Assembly: GCA_003164155.1 (NCBI GenBank)
Contig: PLSG01000372.1
Coordinates: 1-7,747 of the forward strand
Direction: 5' to 3'
DNA length: 7,747 nucleotides
Source of the DNA: Parachlamydiaceae bacterium
GTDB lineage: Bacteria; Chlamydiota; Chlamydiia; Chlamydiales; Parachlamydiaceae
Shown here: in pieces, positions 1 through 5,543 of the stretch
Layout of the letters: every line of letters begins with the position of its first letter
Position numbering within the stretch: position 1 is the first letter of the stretch
Notes under the pieces: model-generated
What the model saw: only the letters and a program-made list of their open reading frames with translations
What the model was told of the DNA's origin: nothing
Databases searched by the model: none
Position numbers and translations under genes: made by a program

Positions 1-1983
1 GGGCGTGAAATTGCACACCACCAGCACGAAAGGCTTGCCGTTCTGTGGCCGCCGCAGGAAGGAAATCACCGAGTGGTCGACATCGTGGAAGTCCACCCAT
101 TCAAATCCCTGCCACTGGAAGTCGACTTCATAGAACGCCGGATGCGAATGATACAGACGATTCAAATCGCGCACGAAGGTCTGCAGCTTGCGGTGCGGCT
201 CGAATTGAAGCAGTTCCCATTCCACGCTGCGGTCGTGATTCCACTCATTCCACTGCCCGATCTCCGAACCCATGAACAGCAGTTTCTTGCCGGGGTGCGC
301 GTACATATAAGTGAGGAACGCGCGGACATTGGCGAATTTCTGCCAGACGTCCCCGGGCATTTTCGCGAGCAACGCGCCTTTGCCGTGCACCACTTCGTCA
401 TGCGAATATACCATAATAAAGCGCTCTGAAAAGGCATATAATAAGCCAAAGGTCAGGTCGCTGTGGTGATGGTGCCTATAAAAAGAATCCTTGGAAAAGT
501 AGCGCAAGGTGTCGTTCATCCATCCCATATTCCACTTCATGTCAAAGCCCAGCCCTCCCTGCTTTACCGGATGGGAAACCCCAGTAAAGGAGGTCGATTC
601 TTCAGCTATGGTGAGCACGCCTGGAAATTCCTGATGCACGACGGAATTCATATGCTTAAAAAACTCGATGGCTTCCAGATTTTCCTTGCCGCCATAGCGG
701 TTGGGTATCCACTGACCTGCTTCCCGGCCATAATCGAGATAGAGCATGGAGGCCACGGCATCGACGCGCAACCCGTCAATATGCATTTTATCGATCCAGA
801 ACAAGCCATTGGCAATCAGAAAGTTAGACACCTCCTTGCGCCCGAAATTAAAGATGTGCGTGCCCCAGTGGGGATGCATGCCTTGGCGCTCATCCGCGTG
901 CTCATAGATAGATGTCCCATCGAATTTGCTCAGCGAAAAATCATCCGTGGGAAAGTGACCTGGCACCCAATCGATGATCACGCCAATTTGGTTGAGATGC
1001 ATGTGATTGACAAAGTATTGAAAGTCTTCGGGCGTGCCAAAGCGGCTGGTGACGGCATAAAATCCAGACACCTGATACCCCCAGGATTCATCCAGAGGGT
1101 GCTCCGCGATGGGCAGCAATTCAATATGCGTATATCCCAGCTCTTTGCAATACTTAGCCAGTTCGTGAGCTATTGTGCGGTAATTGGGAAAGGCATGGTC
1201 TTTTAACTTCCAAGAACCCAGATGCAGCTCGTAAATGTTGAGTGGGGCTGGCTTCAGCCTGTCTTGCAAGCGCTTTTCAAGCCATTTTGAGTCTTGCCAT
1301 TCAAACCTGTCCAAATTAGCTATTACCGAAGCTGTAGAGGGGCGCATTTCGCTGCTGTAGGCATACGGATCGGACTTAAGGCGCAGAGCGCCGTTGGCCC
1401 CTTTAATTTCGAATTTGTATTTCTCCCCTTCGGCCAGGCCTGGCACAAATAATTCCCAGACTCCTGAACTGCCCAAGCTGCGCATGGGATTCGTCTGTCC
1501 GTTCCAATGATTAAAATCGCCAATCAGCGAAACGCTCTTAGCATTGGGTGCCCACACGGCAAAACGACAGCCGGCAATGCCTTGATGGGTAAAAAGGCGT
1601 CCTCCCATAGCATTATAAAGACAGTAATGCACCCCCTGGCCAAAGAGATATTCATCAATCTGCCCAAAGGTCGGTAAAAAAGCATAAGGATCAAAGGCCA
1701 ACATCCCACTCTGATGGTAAATGCGGTAATCGTGATAGGTAAAATCGCCCGGCACCACATACTCAAAGATTCCGGAGGCATGGATTAAGCGTGCTTCGAC
1801 GATCTTTGAGCGCACTTCCAAAAAGATCTGATTGGCTCCAGGACGCCAAAGTCGGATCACCTTTTGTGCGTCAAAATAGGTATGCAACCCCAATAGATTA
1901 TGCGGGTCATGGTGCTCCCCTTGCATGAGATTCTGGAGGCTAAGGCCAAATTGTGACGCAAAAGTATGCAGCTGAGTCGACAT
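1..1983 (-). CDS. glgB: 1,4-alpha-glucan branching enzyme GlgB (3'-truncated by window edge)
   Basis: This enzyme makes the alpha-1,6 branches of glycogen by cutting an alpha-1,4 chain and transferring it to a glucose O6; it is cytoplasmic. The frame is open for 661 codons from the ATG at 1983 to the left edge. About 65-75 residues should be missing compared with the 728-residue E. coli enzyme. Order of parts: an N1-type domain (about 1-125), a CBM48 module (about 138-230, with FAVWAPNAKSVSLIGDFNHW) and the GH13 barrel (from about 250). The catalytic motifs are complete: DWVPGHF with D338, GLRVDAVASM with nucleophile D408, IAEES with acid/base E461 and SHDEVVHGK with D529. Each lies a constant three residues after its E. 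coli counterpart, which supports the start chosen. There is no strong Shine-Dalgarno; GTGGGT lies just upstream and an in-frame GTG at 1995 is a possible alternative start. Codon usage changes abruptly below about position 400 (see findings). It lies 59 bp after the upstream gene and is probably co-transcribed with it. Confidence 0.97.
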   Translation of the reverse strand, partial: MSTQLHTFASQFGLSLQNLMQGEHHDPHNLLGLHTYFDAQKVIRLWRPGANQIFLEVRSKIVEARLIHASGIFEYVVPGDFTYHDYRIYHQSGMLAFDPYAFLPTFGQIDEYLFGQGVHYCLYNAMGGRLFTHQGIAGCRFAVWAPNAKSVSLIGDFNHWNGQTNPMRSLGSSGVWELFVPGLAEGEKYKFEIKGANGALRLKSDPYAYSSEMRPSTASVIANLDRFEWQDSKWLEKRLQDRLKPAPLNIYELHLGSWKLKDHAFPNYRTIAHELAKYCKELGYTHIELLPIAEHPLDESWGYQVSGFYAVTSRFGTPEDFQYFVNHMHLNQIGVIIDWVPGHFPTDDFSLSKFDGTSIYEHADERQGMHPHWGTHIFNFGRKEVSNFLIANGLFWIDKMHIDGLRVDAVASMLYLDYGREAGQWIPNRYGGKENLEAIEFFKHMNSVVHQEFPGVLTIAEESTSFTGVSHPVKQGGLGFDMKWNMGWMNDTLRYFSKDSFYRHHHHSDLTFGLLYAFSERFIMVYSHDEVVHGKGALLAKMPGDVWQKFANVRAFLTYMYAHPGKKLLFMGSEIGQWNEWNHDRSVEWELLQFEPHRKLQTFVRDLNRLYHSHPAFYEVDFQWQGFEWVDFHDVDHSVISFLRRPQNGKPFVLVVCNFTP

Positions 1984-2001
1984 GAATTTACCCACGGTTT
2001 A

Positions 2002-2025
2002 CAGTTAATAACGCAAGTGTAACTG
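2002..2025. repeat. Short inverted repeat in the gap before glgB
   Basis: CAGTTA at 2002-2007 is matched by TAACTG at 2020-2025, giving a possible 6-bp stem with a 12-nt loop. It occupies the 59-bp AT-rich gap between the stop of the upstream gene and the glgB start. No U-run follows it on the minus strand, so it is not a classical terminator. It could affect translation or processing of glgB mRNA, or be chance. Confidence 0.2.
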
Positions 2026-2042
2026 GTCTTAATATGCTGAGA

Positions 2043-3260
2043 TCACATCTCAAAATCATCCAGAAAGTACTCTTTGCCCTTTTCGATCTGCACGGAAGCC
2101 TCTGCCGGCTGTATGCGTCCGCGATCCTTCGTGCCTTGCCGCACGCGCATGGTTTTAACATGATTTTGGAAGGCAAAAAATATCGATCCATCGAGGGCAG
2201 CTCGGAAAATCATGCGCCGGATGTTCTTCTTGCTCCACTCCATATCGAGCTGGCCAAGACCTGCACATTCCACATCCACAAAACGGCCGCAATGAAATTC
2301 AGGAGGCAAAGCTGGCAAAATGCGCAGAGTATCACCAGCGGTTTCGATAAATAACCCTCTCAATGACCTGGCGCCATCCCTGAGCAAGAGGAGCGGTGTT
2401 AAAGCATCGCCAGGGAGTACTTTTTCTAAATTAAATCCCTGATATCTTTCATCGTTGAGGCTTGGAACTAATATGCCATGAAAGCCAGCAGTAAGCAAAT
2501 TCAAAAACACTTTCACTAGCTGTATTTTATCTTTTTCTTGCACACTCTTTTCGCATTGACTAAGCAGTGCCAGCGTTCCCTTTTTACTTTTAGCCAAAGA
2601 TCCCTCATACGGAATCAGCTGGTTGAGCCGCAGCCACGCAGGCAGGACTTCAGTTAAATCTCGACGGCGGCATACCATGTCCCAATCTTGCGATTTGTGG
2701 TTGCCCAAAGAAAGGCGCTCTGCGGCCGGAGGCGAATATGGCTCAAGGGGCTGCAGCTTAGCTTCTCCATTGATGTTGATCGGCTGCGGAAAAGGCATAT
2801 CCAAAAGAAGCACATCCTTAGGGCGGGTTTTCTGCGCCACGGCCCCCAATTCAAAATATGAGCTATCTTCTAAATTTTGCCCTTTCTGCATAGAATAAGG
2901 CTCGCCTACCGACCAGGTCAGTCCCAACGGAGGAGTCTTTTCTATGTGAATAGCCAAAGAGTGCGCTTTAATTCCGGGAAATGCCATCGCCTGCAGGCGA
3001 TAGCGCATAAAGCCGGCAGATCCATGGCCATACACACAGATGTGTGCATGTTCGAGATCGAGCATGGCAGTAAAGTCGTTGATTGGGCCATCAATTGAGA
3101 GCTCTATTTCAGTCAACACCTTGGGAATTGCCTGTGTGGCATCGTAGATGCGGATCAGAGCGGGGAATATCTCGAGTTGCCAAAGGGATCCTGGCAGCAA
3201 GAGCTTAACTCCAGGGGTATGAGAATAGGGATGAAGCCTCTCAGCAATTTTAATATGCAT
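2043..3260 (-). CDS. Protein of unknown function next to glgB; C-terminus resembles a glycoside-hydrolase beta-domain
   Basis: I do not recognise this 405-residue protein with certainty. It has no signal peptide and no clear membrane segment. The N-terminal 160 residues look like mixed beta structure. A middle charged stretch (181-215, RLSLGNHKSQDWDMVCRRRD) leads into an apparently helical part (about 225-305). Residues 312-342 (RILPALPPEF, then GLGQLDMEW) resemble the LLPALP...G...G..v...W pattern that closes GH95-type and related glycosidases, where this domain is an accessory beta-sandwich. The catalytic (alpha/alpha)6 barrel of those enzymes would need far more residues than are present, so hydrolase activity is not supported. 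The ATG at 3260 has no good Shine-Dalgarno, as is common in Chlamydiota. It precedes glgB by 59 bp on the same strand, which points to a role in glycogen or sugar handling (inference). Gene order recalls C. trachomatis CT865 beside glgB; this is from memory and unverified. Confidence 0.85.
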   Translation of the reverse strand: MHIKIAERLHPYSHTPGVKLLLPGSLWQLEIFPALIRIYDATQAIPKVLTEIELSIDGPINDFTAMLDLEHAHICVYGHGSAGFMRYRLQAMAFPGIKAHSLAIHIEKTPPLGLTWSVGEPYSMQKGQNLEDSSYFELGAVAQKTRPKDVLLLDMPFPQPININGEAKLQPLEPYSPPAAERLSLGNHKSQDWDMVCRRRDLTEVLPAWLRLNQLIPYEGSLAKSKKGTLALLSQCEKSVQEKDKIQLVKVFLNLLTAGFHGILVPSLNDERYQGFNLEKVLPGDALTPLLLLRDGARSLRGLFIETAGDTLRILPALPPEFHCGRFVDVECAGLGQLDMEWSKKNIRRMIFRAALDGSIFFAFQNHVKTMRVRQGTKDRGRIQPAEASVQIEKGKEYFLDDFEM

Positions 3261-3276
3261 AGTTTAGACTTATGTG

Positions 3277-3300
3277 GGTAAAGTTGTAACAGGTAAAGTT
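3277..3300. repeat. Two 9-bp direct repeats upstream of the 2043-3260 gene
   Basis: GGTAAAGTT occurs at 3277-3285 and again at 3292-3300, a 15-bp period, 17-40 bp upstream of the start codon at 3260. On the coding (minus) strand they read AACTTTACC. They could be an operator in the 5' leader or a local duplication. No regulator is identified. Confidence 0.3.
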
Positions 3301-3360
3301 AAAGGAAAGCATTTGTACGCCGTTTATAAGTTTCCGTGGCCTCATTTTTTGCACAAAAGT

Positions 3361-3372
3361 CCATTGCAATGG
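3361..3372. promoter_or_regulatory. Perfect 12-bp palindrome, candidate operator
   Basis: CCATTGCAATGG is a perfect dyad about 100 bp upstream of the start of the 405-residue protein and about 26 bp outside the left end of the big palindromic element. Between it and the start codon lies TATAAA on the minus strand (3323-3328), a possible -10 box, but I find no matching -35 hexamer at normal spacing. A regulator binding site is possible; chance is also possible. Confidence 0.25.
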
Positions 3373-3560
3373 TGAACAGGGCCGTAATAAACGTATCCTA
3401 AGCTCCGGAGGGGCATACGCATCAATCTAATGTAAAGTGTTGTGTTTTAACGACTTGTGATTTCCGCGCCGTTCCACAGACTATTTTGAGTGTAAATGAA
3501 AAAAAAGCAAACTTACAATCTCGTTTGTGATGTTTATGTATGGGAAAACAAGGGCTTCCT

Positions 3561-3670
3561 AACCCCGGAGGGGTGGCATCTGCAAGCCCAGGGTGAACGC
3601 GCCGCGAAGCGGCAAGTGAACCCTGGGTAACGGTTAAATAAGGTTCCGAGCCCCGGAGGGGCGGCATCTC
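3561..3670 (+). repeat. GC-rich repeat module, left copy
   Basis: This 110-bp unit starts with the box CCCCGGAGGGG (3563-3573) and ends with GCCCCGGAGGGGC (3650-3662) followed by GGCATCTC. Between the boxes is a stem-loop: GCCCAGGGT (3586-3594) can pair with ACCCTGGGT (3620-3628), and inside it GCCGC-GAA-GCGGC (3601-3613) forms a tight hairpin. It is about 89% identical by hand alignment to the inverted copy at 3740-3848. Its translation in several frames gives Pro-Pro-Gly-Leu-rich peptides that should not be annotated as genes. Similar GC-rich dyad repeats occur in multiple copies in some bacterial genomes, so more copies elsewhere are expected (inference). Confidence 0.85.
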
Positions 3671-3739
3671 ACCTGCAAAACGTTATACATAATGAGTTCT
3701 AATGCTCCATCAATAAGCGGCGTAACGTTTCGCAAGCGA

Positions 3740-3848
3740 GATGACGCCCCTCCGGGGCTCGAAACCCTTTTAAACCATACCCAGGATTCGCTTACCGCTT
3801 CGCGGCGCGCTCACCCTGGGCTTGCAGATACCACCCCTCCGGGGTTTA
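3740..3848 (-). repeat. GC-rich repeat module, right (inverted) copy
   Basis: This is the inverted counterpart of the module at 3561-3670. Boxes GCCCCTCCGGGGC (3746-3758) and CCCCTCCGGGG (3834-3844) bound the same nested stem-loop, with the conserved core hairpin around 3797-3809. Several differences from the left copy replace a C by T (read in module orientation) opposite a G in the stems, which would turn G-C pairs into G-U pairs in an RNA read in that direction. Confidence 0.85.
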
Positions 3849-3993
3849 GAAAACGCTTACTTATCCATACATAAAAACCTCAAACAATCTTGTAAACTTG
3901 TTTTTTTACATTAACTCCTTAAACCATATATGGGATGTTATCAAAAAACGCAATTCATTAAAAATCAACATTTTACACTAGCTTGACGCGTAT

Positions 3994-4048
3994 GCCCCTC
4001 TGGGGCTACGCAGTGGGCTTCACCCATACCGCTCCTCCGGAGCTTAGG
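3994..4048 (-). repeat. Short GC-rich module at the outer end of the right arm
   Basis: Two boxes, GCCCCTCTGGGGC (3994-4006) and GCTCCTCCGGAGC (4031-4043), enclose a small hairpin with TGGG/CCCA stem around a CTTCA loop (about 4013-4025). The architecture is the same as in the 110-bp modules (box, hairpin, box) but shorter. The left arm has only one fused box at the equivalent place (about 3402-3413), as if recombination between boxes had removed the hairpin there. Confidence 0.65.
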
Positions 4049-4080
4049 GCATTGCCAACGCGAACCTACTCTCAAACCTA

Positions 4081-4163
4081 CAGACGGTTATGCTCATCTC
4101 CTTTCAGGGGTGCAAATTGTCTTATTTTTCCCGTCTGCGCTTCGGCCACATGCCCTCACCCCT
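4081..4163. repeat. Interleaved inverted repeats downstream of mtaB
   Basis: CAGACGG (4081-4087) is complementary to CCGTCTG (4131-4137), and AGGGGTG (4106-4112) to CACCCCT (4157-4163). The two 7-bp pairs interleave, so together they would form an H-type pseudoknot in a transcript instead of nested hairpins. They lie 10 to 92 bp after the mtaB stop on the minus strand, so they could form in its 3' untranslated region. There is no U-run typical of an intrinsic terminator. No tRNA or other RNA gene is recognised here. Confidence 0.25.
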
Positions 4164-4172
4164 ATTCATTTT

Positions 4173-5456
4173 TTAGGAGGTTACCACTTCCCCCACAAGC
4201 CCCTCAGCAGAGTTTTCGACGAGTTTGACCTGGATGATTTCATTGGGAGAATGTGTCTTGCCAGCGACTAAAACCGGAAGGAAATTTTCGGTATGCCCCA
4301 TCATCATATGGGGATGCTGGCTATCGGCATTTTCGGTGAGGATCGACATTGTCCTACCCACAAAGCGTTGTCGCAAGGCAAAGGCCATCTGCTCAGACAT
4401 ACGCAAGACTTCTTGTTTGCGCATTTTAATGACCGCATGCGGCACTTTATTGGGCATCAAAGCCGAACGAGTTCTCGGCCGATCGCTATAGGGAAACATA
4501 TGCACTTTGGCAAACTGAACCTCGCGCATGACCTCCAACGTGTCTGCAAAATCGCTAGCGCTTTCTCCTGGAAAACCGACGATTACATCTGTGGTGAAGG
4601 TGAAATCGGAACTAGCGGCAAGCAGCCGATCCACTGTTTCAAAAAAAATCTGACGGGTGTACTTTCTGTTCATGCGCTTAAGAATGACATTGGATCCCGA
4701 CTGCAGCACTACATGCATAGAATGACAGGTCTTGCTTCCATTGAGGATGGCATCGGATAAATCATCGTCGACTTCATCCGGGTCTATAGAGGACACGCGC
4801 AAGCGTTCTAAACCTACAATCTTATCTACCGCACGGACTAGATCAGCTAGGCGATGCCCTTTTTCTTCGGGAGGGCGATTGCCATCGAAGTCGCCAATAT
4901 TGATGCCAGTCAGTACCACTTCTTTATATCCATTGGCGACGAGTCCTTCGACCTCAGCGATCACTTCGGCTACTGTGCGCGAGCGCGATCTGCCGCGCAC
5001 ATAGGGAATAATGCAATAGGTGCAGAAGGAGTTGCAGCCGTCTTGCACTTTGACAAAGGCGCGGGTATGCGCTTCGAAGCGCTTAATGGAAAATTCGGGT
5101 AAATCTTCACTGGGAAAAAGGGTCGCTAACAAGTTTTCCTTGTCTTTATTGGGAACTACATGCGTAACCCCCTCTATCTGCTGCACGGCTTCTGGCTGTC
5201 TTTCGGCAAAGCATCCCGTCACCACGACCTTAGCCCCAGGATTTTGTTTGGCTAGCTGTCGAATCTCATGCCGGCTGCTGCTATCAGCGGACTCGGTCAC
5301 TGTACAGGTGTTCACTATGCAAATATCAGCGGCCTCCCCCTCTCCAGCGGCAGCATAGCCCAGGGCTTCCAGCTGATTTTGATAGGCTTGCGACTCGTAC
5401 TGATTTGTGCGACACCCTAATGTTACTACCTTGAATTTCTTATCTGAATCGCCCAT
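4173..5456 (-). CDS. mtaB: tRNA ms2t6A methylthiotransferase MtaB (MiaB-like radical SAM enzyme)
   Basis: MtaB inserts a methylthio group at C2 of N6-threonylcarbamoyladenosine at position 37 of tRNAs reading ANN codons, using two [4Fe-4S] clusters and S-adenosylmethionine, in the cytoplasm. The 427-residue length is normal. The UPF0004 N-terminal domain carries the first cluster's cysteines C15, C51 and C82. The opening LGCRTNQYES and the NTCTVTESAD stretch are of the MtaB type and unlike MiaB or RimO. The radical-SAM motif CNSFCTYC supplies C141, C145 and C148. SAM-domain features continue through TGINIGDFDG (183-192) and VIVGFPGES (291-299). A TRAM-like RNA-binding domain occupies about 365-425. 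The start at 5456 places the first cysteine where the family expects it; the ribosome binding site is weak. It follows hflX by 87 bp on the same strand. The family assignment is firm; the substrate is inferred from the MtaB-type motifs. Confidence 0.95.
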   Translation of the reverse strand: MGDSDKKFKVVTLGCRTNQYESQAYQNQLEALGYAAAGEGEAADICIVNTCTVTESADSSSRHEIRQLAKQNPGAKVVVTGCFAERQPEAVQQIEGVTHVVPNKDKENLLATLFPSEDLPEFSIKRFEAHTRAFVKVQDGCNSFCTYCIIPYVRGRSRSRTVAEVIAEVEGLVANGYKEVVLTGINIGDFDGNRPPEEKGHRLADLVRAVDKIVGLERLRVSSIDPDEVDDDLSDAILNGSKTCHSMHVVLQSGSNVILKRMNRKYTRQIFFETVDRLLAASSDFTFTTDVIVGFPGESASDFADTLEVMREVQFAKVHMFPYSDRPRTRSALMPNKVPHAVIKMRKQEVLRMSEQMAFALRQRFVGRTMSILTENADSQHPHMMMGHTENFLPVLVAGKTHSPNEIIQVKLVENSAEGLVGEVVTS

Positions 5457-5503
5457 GTTGCCAAAATCTACTGCCTAAAAGTGTTAATGAAAGATGCAGT
5501 TTG

Positions 5504-5530
5504 CCATTTTTTTTGTTAAAATACAAATGG
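5504..5530. repeat. AT-rich inverted repeat between hflX and mtaB
   Basis: CCATTT at 5504-5509 is matched by AAATGG at 5525-5530, with an A/T-only run between them. It lies in the 87-bp gap between the hflX stop and the mtaB start. It might mark a weak hairpin or an AT-rich promoter for mtaB; no clear -35/-10 pair can be assigned. Confidence 0.2.
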
Positions 5531-5543
5531 AGTTTGGAAAAGA

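Larger units (their letters stand above)
3398..4048. repeat. Large imperfect palindrome (inverted-repeat element), about 650 bp
   Basis: The left arm (3398-3685) is matched by the reverse complement of the right arm (3723-4048), centred at about 3704 with a 37-nt central spacer. Matches can be followed almost throughout. The outer ends are CCTAAGCTCCGGAG at 3397-3410 and CTCCGGAGCTTAGG at 4035-4048. Next come GGGGCATACGC with the following TAGTGTAAA-type stretch, an A-rich part leading to TTTATGTATGG, the 110-bp GC-rich module, and finally AAACGTTA at 3678-3685 against TAACGTTT at 3723-3730. The right arm is about 40 nt longer because it has an extra module near its outer end. No transposase, no convincing coding region and no clear target-site duplication are visible. 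It fills most of the gene-free interval between the end of mtaB and the next gene. A MITE-like or REP-like origin, or an inverted duplication, are the options. Confidence 0.85.

Noticed and set aside
463..1206. 247-codon open frame on the plus strand
   Set aside because: It is antisense to glgB, whose minus-strand frame contains all four GH13 catalytic motifs; the plus-strand translation shows no family features.
1323..1781. Two minus-strand open frames in another frame of glgB
   Set aside because: They overlap the CBM48 part of glgB out of frame. The glgB frame is continuous from 1983 to the window edge, so there is no frameshift to explain.
2034..2354. 106-codon plus-strand open frame across the end of the unknown gene
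   Set aside because: It is antisense to the conserved C-terminal part of the 405-residue protein and has no recognisable domain.
3422..3667. Open frame of 81 codons on the minus strand within the left palindrome arm
   Set aside because: Its Pro-Pro-Gly-Leu and His-Pro-Gly-Leu peptides come from the GC-rich repeat, which reads similarly in the inverted copy. It lacks a ribosome binding site and any recognisable domain.
3692..3874. Open frame of 60 codons on the plus strand within the right palindrome arm
   Set aside because: It is the mirror product of the same repeat, not an independent gene.
3261..4172. CRISPR array or tRNA gene in the gene-free interval
   Set aside because: The repeats are inverted and modular, with no regular direct repeat-spacer periodicity, and no cloverleaf with TTC-type arm could be recognised by eye.
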